Positions 33,105 through 42,918 of a stretch of 64,000 bases of DNA are shown here, one piece after another. Both the position numbers and the translations under genes were made by a program. How positions within the stretch are numbered: the first letter of the stretch is position 1; every line of letters begins with the position of its first letter. Under the pieces are notes generated by a model that was given only the letters and a program-made list of their open reading frames with translations, did no database searches and had not been told where the DNA came from. Source of the DNA: Nannochloropsis oceanica (lineage: Eukaryota; Sar; Eustigmatophyceae; Eustigmatales; Monodopsidaceae); assembly GCA_004519485.1 (NCBI GenBank), contig CP038109.1, positions 396,001 through 460,000 of the forward strand, in the 5' to 3' direction.

Positions 33105-34372
33105 CGAGGACAATTTGTGGGAGGAAAGAACGCCAGAGTTATCGAGACAAAGGACGAAAGAAAGCAACCATTGCATCACAACCGTCTTACCAGAGACGCA
33201 GCAGCAAACGAGTAACCAAAGAATGGGGAAATGTGTAGAATGATCAAAAGGGGAGCGAACGAAAGGGGAAAAGGGAAAGGGAGATACAGGGGAAATAAGT
33301 GATGATTCTTATAGGGAGGTGAAAGGTGATATATATCTAGGTTGGGGGGTGAGATGATCAATTATATGGACAGCCGCACACACGGGTCGAGAACGATAGA
33401 GAGATAAAGAAAGGGAAAGCGAAAAGGGGGAGGCCAACGCGCATGTTGGCGACAGGACACACAAGCGACAAGCAGGCGGGTCAGACAGGCGATGCAGACG
33501 ACCTGAGAGACTAGAAGAAGTCAGAGTCGAAGAGCTATATCTCTCTCTACTCCGTCCGCTTAACATTGCGTGATGTAATCCTGTAAATGTTGTCGTGGTG
33601 TGTCGTAACTCGCCTGCGGTGTGTGTCCCCTCCTAGACGGTCCATCAGCGGGGAGATAGTGTTGTGTGCGCCGCATTCGGTGTTTTTTTTTTTCCTTCAT
33701 TTTTACCACGTTTGACTCCCTCGTCCTCTTAGTAACAACAGGGATAAAACAACCCCCAAACCCCAAAAGAATCATGAGCGTCAGAAGTCCTGGGGGAAAA
33801 CGACTCATAACGCCTACGGCTGCTCTATTCGCTTCGCCACCAGAATGGGTGAATGTATTTTGTGAGGTCGGGACAAGTGTACCTGCTTACCTCGTTTGCT
33901 CTCCTTCTTTCTTTTTCATCATCATCAAACCACCCTCTTCATCCCTCTTTCCCTTGTCTCTGCGACACCCAAATCCAGGGATTTGTTTTTTGAAGTATTC
34001 CGGTAGAATTGTGTATATCTTCTCCCTAAGCCTGCCTTTTCTTCATTTCTACTCCCTTCGACATCACGTCCCATGCGCCCCCCCCCTCAACATACGTACA
34101 CATGTGCCACGCCCCCAATATATTAATCCAAACCTTTTCTTCAGCAACCAGCACCCCCTCTCAACCTCCTCCGGCGTTTGACAATTTATCTTACCTTCAT
34201 CCGGTTTCCCTCCCCCTCCTTTTCCTCTTTTTCCTCCTCCTCCATTTTCCCCTTCTCTTCCTTCGCGTACGTACAAGATACCCCATATTCCTCATTGACT
34301 TTTATCCAACCCATCCCTTCCTCCCTCCGTTCCTCCCTCCCTTTCTCCCTCCCTCCCAGCCACCCTCCGCTA

Positions 34373-35818
34373 TTAATTAATTGGCCTCACCCTGCCTCCA
34401 CCCGCTCCTGTGCCCTTTCCCCCCGACGAAGACGGCGAGTAAATATCCACGATTTTTAGGATCATGTTGATTAAGATGGAGAGCACCAGGAGCACCGTCA
34501 GAACTATTGGGCCGATCCGATCTTCGTAGGGCCCGGGGAGACGATTGCGGAGCATGGAGGACCTGTAAGAGGAAGAGGCGGGAAGAGGTAGAGGGCATTG
34601 GTTATCATTTCGGCCAGGATGGAATAGCGGTCAGGACGGAGTAGGAGGGAAGGGGAGACCCATGGACAAGACACATGAAACCCGCAATAGCTTGATCCTA
34701 TCAACCGGTCCTCTTCTCTCTCTCCCTTCCTCTTTCTCCTCCTTCGCTTCATATCCACCCCTCGACACGAGTCTGCAGGGCTTGCCACCAATAAAAACAT
34801 CACCTCCGTCAAAATTTTGAAGTTTTAAAAAAAAACAAAGGTTGAAAAATAATCACACTCGGACAGAGAGACATCGGGGAGAGAGACAATCTTTTGGCTT
34901 TTACCTCCTCACGTAGGTCTGCAACGCGTACACACAAAAACATATAGCCACCGGCAGTATGATGAAGCCATAAATCTGTGAGAACTCGTTGTGGTCGGCA
35001 AAGGCAAGGATGGCGATGGAGATGGAGGAGAGGGTCACGGCCATGTTAAGCCACGCGAGGAAAGTACGTTCGTTGGCGAAGAAGACCTAGGAAGGAGAAG
35101 GAGGAGAGAGGGTGGGGAGGGTTGTGAGTACTGTGTCGAGCAGCTACACTTGAAAAGAATGTTCTAACTAAGAGCAGCGTACCTTGGGCTCGACCTTGAC
35201 GGGCACCTTGCGGATCTTTCGTGCACCAGGTGTGCCTCCCAAGCTACCGTAGCCACCTCCGCCCCCGCCCCTCGACGAGAATGGCCACCAGCCCCCAAGA
35301 AGCGCTGGTGGAGAGTTAAAGAAATTATTTGATTTTCAGTTTTTTTAGAAAGTGACGGTGGAAGGAGGGAAGTGAATTGGCGACCGACCAGGGCGCACAG
35401 CACATTCATAGATTCAATTGCCCTCCTGCTCCACACCCACGTACCATTTGTGCCCAAGCCAGACAAAGAGGAGGTAGACATGTCGTGCCCATTCACGTGG
35501 CCCTGTATGTGGATGAGATGGGGTCAACAGTAGTGTACGCATGCCAGTGTATGCGCCGGGCTATCCTCCTCCCGGTCTCCTCTTCCAACCCCGCCTTCCC
35601 ATCTTTCTTACATCATTGGCGGCCCCCATGCTGCCCGAGCGCGATGGCACGAAGTAGACAGGCTTAACCTCGGTGCCCGACCGCAAGGGTTGCCGCTCCT
35701 CTTTGGTGCCTTCCCTCGCTGCCATTTGTGGGCTTGATTGCTGTGTTGGGCGGTCAGGTGTAATATTAACTCGGGGGTTGACGACGCCTGAAGGCAAGTG
35801 TCCGCTTTCTTTGGTCAT
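34373..35818 (-). CDS. VTC1: VTC1-like polyphosphate/vacuolar transporter chaperone subunit, five exons
   Basis: Small membrane subunit of the vacuolar transporter chaperone complex, which makes and translocates polyphosphate at acidic organelles. Exons are 35818-35612, 35502-35445, 35304-35183, 35086-34905 and 34562-34373; all GT-AG and in phase, 252 aa. The core is the DUF202/VTC domain: [20 protein letters not shown], three membrane helices and GPYEDRIGPIVLTVLLVL, closely matching yeast Vtc1 ([17 protein letters not shown] and GPYDDRLGP). The protein has an extra 130-residue hydrophilic N-terminus with a Gly run. No SPX or polymerase domain is fused to it. The alternative ATG at 35725 is in frame; 35818 has the better start context. 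Confidence 0.92.
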
Positions 35819-36179
35819 TGTCTTGCTGCGGGAAAGGACAAGCGATGCACATGCAAACGACAGAGTAGCACCATAGTAAGGGGTGCAATTTCCAATCTGA
35901 TGTTGTGTCTGAATGGGACTCATCTGAAAATGAATCGGGCAATGAATAAATTGTGCAGAGAAGGAGTACAGCGCGTCGCCGACTGAATCCACAAGATGAC
36001 CTCCTTCCTTTCCTTGGACCGTACACCGTTAGTCTCTGCGTTCTTGAATTGGTAACAACACATGCCACACTACAACCACCACTCCAACGACCCTGCACCC
36101 CTTTCCACAAAGGGCAAGGGCACGTTTTTTCAGGCGGTTGCTTTCCATCTGTGTCGGCAACATAGTCTCTGGCGTCATC
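35819..36179. promoter_or_regulatory. Short divergent region, VTC1-like / TFIIA gamma
   Basis: 361 bp between two opposite starts with no gene inside, likely a bidirectional promoter. Confidence 0.5.
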
Positions 36180-37187
36180 ATGAGCGGCCTCCTTTCCCTC
36201 GATGAAGACGAAGCCAAGCCCCAGGCCAAGATGTCCAAGACAAAGAAACCCTCCAAGGAAGAGCGCAAGCTGGCCGCCGCCTTGGCCAAGCTGGAGCTAC
36301 CTACACAAGCGAGCGAGGATCTGGCGTTTCTCTATAGAAAGACAACTGTGGCCCAAGCATTAGCGGAGGCATTGGAAGAGTTTTCGGAGAAACAGGAGCT
36401 GCCCGAGCACGTGGTGGCCGAAACGATGGAGGTATTTGACAAGGTATAAGGATAAGGATATGGAAAGAGTTGTGGTTCTGGTGGCATTTGAATGTGGGAG
36501 TCAAGGAAGGGACAAAAGAGGGAGAGATGAGCAGATGCTGGTCCTTGTTGGCGGTGTTGTTGATGATTGTGGCTGTGCTCGGTGGGCTTGATTTCATGTA
36601 AGAATAAAGTATAAGAAGTATAAAGATAATTCAATGCAACAATATGTCGTGGATCTCACGTAGGCTTTCATACGATCCCTTTCTCCATCGTTTAGGCTAT
36701 CCTGCAAGCCACGGAGGAAGCGCGGAATATGGGATGTCGGGTCAAGGGAAGGGTGAGTTTATAAAGATGCGACAAGGAGAAGGTTGACGTGTCTATGCCT
36801 TATAAGAGACTCGTATAGACTCCTCCCTAGTTATTGACTCGCGAAGTCCCAGCCTCAGTGGTTGAGTGGTGCTTGTGACTTTTCCTCCTCGCACATTGTA
36901 TATATCATTTTCAGCCCATGCTCACATCCACGCACCGTTTCTCCATCCTCCCTCTCTTCTCTCCGGGCCACTTTCAGGCGCAACTCGAGGCCTACAACAA
37001 TGTCGACGAACACTGGCGTTTCTTTTTCAAAGAGGGCGCCTCTTTGACGATCGAGCAGAATATGTCTCTGAATCAGGACGAGGGAGGGGTGGGCGGCCCG
37101 CTGGAGGCACCCTGTAGCGTGTTAGCTGTGGACGTGGCCAAAACTGTCAAAGGTGGAGGGCTTGTGAAACATCGAGGTTTCAGATAA
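36180..37187 (+). CDS. TOA2: Transcription initiation factor IIA gamma (small) subunit, three exons
   Basis: General transcription factor that stabilises TBP on core promoters together with TFIIA alpha/beta. Exons are 36180-36443, 36696-36752 and 36978-37187, all phase 0 and GT-AG, 176 aa. Diagnostic blocks are FLYRKTTVAQALAEALEE and MEVFDKAILQATEEA in the helical half, then YNNVDEHWRFFFKEGASL in the beta-barrel half, aligning with human GTF2A2 (YRNTTLG, FDKAIN, YRFCDNVWTF). The middle exon is only 57 bp. Compared with the usual 105-125 residues there is a Lys/Glu-rich N-terminal extension of about 45 residues and an insert before SVLAVDVAKTV. The identification rests on these motifs. Confidence 0.88.
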
Positions 37188-37994
37188 CGGGATAATGCGA
37201 GAGGAAGGGAGGAAGAAGAGGGTTTGTAAAGGGAATGTGTTATATAGCATATCGTGTACATGGCCAAGATGCCGTGTCAATAGCCACCACACATCAATTA
37301 AAACCAAAATTTATGAATTCATCACGCCAAACATTCGACACCGAGGCCCCACAGTTTCACTCGGGAATAATCAAGAAACTCCATCAGTGACCACTCACAC
37401 ACACACACGACATGGTATGAGGTTGTAAGGCATGCAGGTATGAAGTGAGGTTGTAAGGCATTCAAGCATGAAGAGTTTGTGGGAGCACCACCAACAACAA
37501 TCGAATAGTATCTTATCTCCTCCTTTCTTTTCTTGTCGCTTTCTGTTTTTACTTTTGTTTCTGTGACATTCCTCTATAATAGCCTTCACGCTCGTGTGCT
37601 TCATGCACCAGCCTGTTCAAAGATGCGTTTAGTCCAACTTACACTTAAGATGCATCCCTTTAACTTAGACTATAACTCCTCTAAGAGCTTTGCTAGCTTC
37701 CTCCCCCTCCTCGATATCTTCAAAGTACATACATGACAAGTTTGAGGTAACCCCCCCTTGACAGTGAGAGAGTGCCTCCTTATCACTCAAGAAAAAATCA
37801 CGGAGATTGATGTACCGTTCACATTCGCCTAACATAACCCGGGCCATCTCAAGTCACGTCATGTGCATGTTACCCCCAGCGAATTGAGGGACACCAAAAT
37901 CCCTTCGCGCGCTCGCCCGCATGCCCGTCCAAAGCGAATTTTGACCTCAGCATCACGCCTATACAAGTTTCCGTCCCACTCATTCCTCTACATC
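37188..37994. other. Convergent intergenic region, TFIIA gamma / DUF98
   Basis: About 800 bp, AT-rich, with no supported gene. Confidence 0.5.
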
Positions 37995-38864
37995 CTATCC
38001 CTCTTCTTCCACCCCATCCTTCCCCACCTCCACCGACCAACGTCGTCGCCGCCTATGAAAAGTATCTCCCGCGAACCTCTCAAGAATCCGACAATTAATA
38101 ACCGCAGGACAATCTAATTCATACAACCGCCAAACCCCCCCTCCTCCTTCCTCCTTTCCTGTCCCCCCCTCCTCCCTTCCCACGTCCAATAAACGAAACG
38201 TTGGGTACACACGTAGATACCGAAAGAGCTGCCCAAGGCCCACACTCTTCTCCCGCAATAAATGCGCACATTCCGGCGTCTTTGGACTCAGGCTACTTGT
38301 GGCCGTGCAGAACACACGACCCATCACAGACAAGTCCACTTCACGATCGAAAAGCCCTGGTTCAATTTCCTTGCAGCGTTTGATGCTCACACTCACAGCA
38401 GCGTTGTAATACGAACTAATTATTCGCTGCAAATCCCCTTCGGCGGAGAGGGCCACGCGTTCGAGCGGACTGAATGTCTCAGGCAACCGGATCTCGACGT
38501 CTTTAAATCCGACGCGTTCCATGATTTGGGCGGGAATTCCAGCAGGAAACGAGGTGCTCGAAGACGATAATGCTGGTGGTCTTGGGTTGGTGGTCTTCTC
38601 CAAGTCGCTTTCTGTCATGAGAAATGGAGGGGCGGTATCGGCCTCGGGAGGAGTGGTGGAGCAGAGGTGGAGAGACCCACCGGCAGGGCGCACACAGGAA
38701 AAGGACAAGGATTTCACGAACACGCAGGTGTGCTGCCTTATCCTTTTATCCTGGACTGGTCGAGAGGTAGAGGCCATCGCAGTCATCATCGTCGTCACGG
38801 CCTCATGCTGACGAAGAAGCAGTCCGATGCAGAACGCAAGGAGGAGCGCAGGTCTCCTCCTCAT
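37995..38864 (-). CDS. Chorismate-lyase-like (DUF98/UbiC-type) protein
   Basis: Single exon, 289 aa. The start (MRRRPALLLAFCIGLLLRQH) is a signal peptide; a basic, Ser/Cys-rich stretch follows, so targeting to the plastid or secretory route is possible. The folded part shows the pattern of the chorismate pyruvate-lyase superfamily. ERVALSAEGDLQRIISSYYN begins it; FDREVDLSVMGRVFCTATS gives the conserved R-E-V strand. LREKSVGLGQLFRYLRVYP matches the G-x-L-x-R segment, and VWRLYELDCPAVINCRILE ends it. Family members use 4-hydroxybenzoate-type chemistry, but many DUF98 members are uncharacterised, so no reaction is assigned. The tail after DTFHRRRRR is charged. Confidence 0.66.
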   Translation of the reverse strand: MRRRPALLLAFCIGLLLRQHEAVTTMMTAMASTSRPVQDKRIRQHTCVFVKSLSFSCVRPAGGSLHLCSTTPPEADTAPPFLMTESDLEKTTNPRPPALSSSSTSFPAGIPAQIMERVGFKDVEIRLPETFSPLERVALSAEGDLQRIISSYYNAAVSVSIKRCKEIEPGLFDREVDLSVMGRVFCTATSSLSPKTPECAHLLREKSVGLGQLFRYLRVYPTFRLLDVGREEGGTGKEEGGGGVWRLYELDCPAVINCRILERFAGDTFHRRRRRWSVEVGKDGVEEEG

Positions 38865-39129
38865 GACCTTGGTGGGACACAGCAGTGGCCCCAGCAGGTT
38901 CTCGTGTTTGTAGTCTCTGTGCTTGTGTTGAGTACGTTACTATCAGTGATGGTTTTGGTGGTTGTGTTTTCTCGAGTTGAAAAGCAGAGCAGGGGAGGTA
39001 GAAATAAACGCCGGGTAGCTTTAGCTCATGCGCTTTCAGTGCTAGTAACTTGCTTTTTACCTTGTGTTCAGCGTGCTATGTCAGTCCTATCATACAATAT
39101 TCAGTCATTTACTCATCTGCTTCCTCAGC

Positions 39130-42100
39130 CTAAACTTCTTGCAACAACTCCTCCTGCTGCTCTTGCTCCCCTTGCTTGCGGCTCAACAAAGTGTAGGCAA
39201 AAATCAGTTTGGATCGGTCCCCCGTCTTCTTGCCATACGGCCGCGTGAACCCCAAATGTTCCAACTCGTCCACGGCGTGCAAGAATCTCGCCCATAGCGC
39301 CTTCAAATTCCGCCCCATCACCATCCCTCTCTCCTTTTTAAACTTTTTCCGCCCCCGCAGGATGCCTCTCCCCCTCTCCTCCTCTTCTTCCCCCTCCTCC
39401 TTCTCTTCCTGCCCACAAATGACATCCACAAACGACGCGAACCACGCTCGTAAATTAATCGTCCGTCCTTGGTGCGCTTCATACAGACCATATACAATGC
39501 ATATATCCGGTATGGAGGGATCAAGCTCCCCGGGACGACAGCATGCACATCTCAAGTAACTCTGACTGTCATTCAAAGCCCTCACAGCCGACGCCCGAGG
39601 TTGTGCGAAGAACACCTCTTGGATGGCCTGGCTGTCGCGGTACCAAAAGGCATCTTTAAAAAACGACGAGCTTTGCGCCAAGGTCTGAGTGCAATGTGAA
39701 ATAATATCAGCCAAAAAAGATTGGGCGTCTATCGTAATCCCCTGCTGTTTTGTCCGATACATGAGTCGATGTGCTTCCTCCTCTTTTTCTTCCTCTTCCG
39801 CCGCTGTTGCTGCCATTGCGACTGCCGCGGCTGCCGCTGCTCCCTCTGCTGCCGCTTTTGTTGCCGCCTCTGCATCTTGTCCTTCCCCTCCTCCACCGTC
39901 AATCTGACCAGCAGCAGCGGCCACCGTGACAGCAGAAGCAGTGGCAGCTGCGGCTACCTTCAGACTCTTTCGTCGCTGTTGCTGCTGCTGCTGCTGCTGC
40001 TGCTGTCGCTTGGCTTGCTTTGCTACTTCTTTGCCGAGAGCCTTGAGTAGCAACCAGAGATCACGGACTCGGACGATCCAGTCGTTGATTGCTTTGGAAA
40101 AGCGACGGACGTAGGGAGGCATTTGGTCGACCAAGCCCCGAAGGAGCTCCAACCTGAAAAAAAAAGGCGAGAAAAGGGAGGAATATATAGACAAGAGATG
40201 GTAAGATGCCGGTATGTAAAATTTATTTGCGTTTAAGGGAGGCGGAGGATGAGCTTCAGCATGGCGGGAAGGGGAACGGAAGGGGGAGGTTTGTGGCATA
40301 TCCATTTAAGGCCTTCTGCTTTTCCCCGCTCCTCCCCCGTATTCTTAAACTCACCACGCCAATACTAAGCTCTCCACTCCTTCCAAAGATAATGCCGCCA
40401 TCCCATCCCACAACGAAGCTTCAATTTTCTCCCACCGCTGCGGCCTCTCGTGGTCCAACAGAATCTCGAGCAGAATCAACATGTCTATAGGAGGGGGACT
40501 GGCCCCATTGCTTTTGCTCTTGCTATTATTGCTATTGCTACTGCTACGAATAGTCCTATCATCATTGGTGCTGTTGCTGCTGCTGCTACTGCTGTGACAC
40601 CTTTGGAGGACTTGATGGATTAGGTGGCAGCCGAGACGGAGTTCGAAGCGGCCAGCCAGCTGATGGTGTGCAGGGAAAAGAGGAAGAAAAAGGAGGGTGA
40701 GAAAGCGAGAGGAAGGAATGAAGGGAGATAGGATGAGTCTAGTTGGCTCTATCCGGAGGCGCAGCTCATTAAAAATGGGACAAGGTATTTCCCGCTCCTT
40801 CTTCCAACTTCTCTTCTGTTCCCCGCTCCCCTACCCAGCGGACACTCTCCACATACCTGATGGTGCACCAAAATACGCAAACACTGAAAATGCCGAGTTC
40901 GATCATCTGCCCTTCCCATCGAGAACGCCGAATCACCACCAACACTCTCTCCACTGCTGCCACTGTTGCCGCTACCAGCACCCGCAGCAGCAGTAGCACC
41001 AGCACCAGCTGCACCAGCAGTAGCAGTAGCAGAAGAGAGGGCGGAGGGCGACATGAGCTTGGCAAGCAGAGCGCGAAGAGCTGGATTCTTGGTGAGCGTC
41101 TCCAGGTGTCGGAGCACCATCAGATTGTGGGAGTCATTGATTCCTCCTTCGGCTTTTGTCAGTACTAAGACCTGCGCTTGACTTTGAGTCACGTGGCTAC
41201 CGTTGCCATTCGTTTTCTCCTTTCCCCCTCCTCCTCCTCCTCCTCTTCTACCGTCCTCCTGCAAGTGCGAGCCCTCCCCTACGGATTCCTCCCCTCTCTC
41301 CGCCCCTCCTCCAGCAGGACTAACAGCAGCAGCTACACCCATTAACGGCGCCTCTTCTTCCGAAACAAGGTCATAAGGCATCATGCACAACAATGACATC
41401 AATTGAGTGAAGTGAACCCGCAACATAAAGTCAAGATGTCGGATAAATGTGATGATGCTCGAATGCAGATCCGAAAACGTGACCCGGAAAAACCGGAGGA
41501 CCTGACCGGAGACCATCACAGGCAGATTCACGTCCAGAAAGAGGTGCTGGAGCAGCTAGAAGGGCGGAGTGAGGGAGGGAAGGGGAGAGGGGAGGGGGAG
41601 AGGGAGGGGGAGTGGAAGAGAGAGTAAGCGAATGGCTGTAATGCGTAAAATCCAAATTCACGTGTCGATGCGCGGAATCACATCCAAGACACCAATATTT
41701 CCTCGAGCACCAGTCACGTACCTTTTCGAAGCACACATGAGCGGGAGGCAAGATGAAAGTGGACGGTTCCAGTGTAGCCGTCGCGCCATTCCCCAAATTC
41801 TGTGCCAGGGAAAAAGCAGGCGACACCAGAAAAACCAGCCGAGCAGGCAAGGATTCCGAGGCCTCCGCCAACAGACGAAGCAAGTCTTCCAATAGTCGAT
41901 TGTTCAGCGCTTCCACATCCTCAAACATCAAGAGCAACGACGGGCATGGCTTCACTCCCACAGGTGCTGCTGCCGCCGCTGTTCCTCCTGCTCGTGCTCC
42001 TACTCCTGCTCCTGACGAAGAGCTCTGCTGCAAAGTCAACAACTCATCCACCAACATCCGATACGCCAAGATTACCTCCCCCAAAGTTCCTTGCGGGGCC

Positions 42101-42801
42101 GCCGCGACACGGAAACGCTGCGCGCCCTTCCGTTGCCCTCGTGCCTTGACCGGCATAGAGGCCACGGCTGCCATAATCTGCAAGTACAAGTCCCGGAGAA
42201 TGCTCGCCAATGTTGTATGTCGCGTGGAACGGATGGTACACCCTAAGAGAGGTAACCCACCGCCTCTCGCTAATGGTTGTTCTGCTTGGTGTTGTTGCAC
42301 GGCGGAGAGGAGAAACTTTAGGAGCTCTGGTCGGTCAGTAGGGTGCATGTTGGGGTAGATCACCGCACAAGGCAAGAGCGTCGAGGTATCCCCTGTATGG
42401 TTGCGATCGAACAATGTTTCTTGTTGAAATGCCGAGGAGAAAGAGTGGGGCTGTCTATAAACCTTAGCTTTGCCGGCTGCATTGGCGACAGACGACGAGG
42501 CCAGCTTCTCTCTTGCCCGCTGCCAAACGGATCGTCGTCGTCGTCCGCCGTCCAGAAATTGTGCTACATCCGAGAACACGCCTCCGTACACCGACATAGC
42601 TACATCTCGAAAGGTGCGCCGGGATGCCGCCATACAGCGCATCATGCATTCCCGCTGCTCGTCGTTCAGGTAGCCGGAGCCGCGCGGCTGGTGTTGGGCA
42701 GCTTCGGCCAAGGCCTCGTGCCAGCGCTTCTTGCCTGATACAACTTGTTGTGGCGGGGGTTTGTACGCCTTGATTGTGATGTAGTCATCTTGCACCACCA
42801 T
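39130..42801 (-). CDS. ORC3: Origin recognition complex subunit 3, four exons
   Basis: ORC subunit that loads the replicative helicase at origins. Exons are 42801-41722, 41555-40857, 40659-40355 and 40153-39130; junction phases agree, 1,035 aa. The third exon has no internal start and is easily missed. The AAA-like N-terminal part includes SLLLMFEDVEALNNRLLEDL, a Walker-B-like strand. The ORC3 insert region follows (FSDLHSSIITFIRHLDFMLR and TQLMSLLCMMPYDLV). The C-terminal winged helix shows DICIVYGLYEAHQGRTINLR, WFASFV and FLHAVDELEHLGFTRPYGKK, diagnostic for ORC3. Low-complexity inserts include poly-Gln (CTG repeat near 39977-40005), poly-Ala, and Ser/Asn runs. The start ATG lies 118 bp from the divergent neighbour's ATG. 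Confidence 0.88.
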
Positions 42802-42918
42802 CTGTCGAAATGTGGATGGAGAGATTGTGTGTAAATGTCTCGACAACTTTGGAGACGGAGCGAGAAATGAGAAATAAAGAAGACAGCGAGCGAGTGCCGT
42901 TTGGCAAGCGGCAGGAGG
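42802..42918. promoter_or_regulatory. Bidirectional promoter, ORC3 / XPA-like gene
   Basis: Only 117 bp separate the two opposite ATGs, so both 5' UTRs and core promoters must overlap here or an intron must displace one start. No TATA box is evident. Confidence 0.55.

Larger units (their letters stand above)
31632..34372. other. Long convergent, repeat-rich intergenic region
   Basis: 2.7 kb without a supported gene. It holds simple repeats (listed) and purine-rich then pyrimidine-rich stretches. Short frames here are compositional artefacts. Confidence 0.5.

Noticed and set aside
31849-33361. Several frames of 60-110 codons in the 31.6-34.4 kb gap
   Set aside because: They are encoded by microsatellites and purine or pyrimidine runs and show no coding character.
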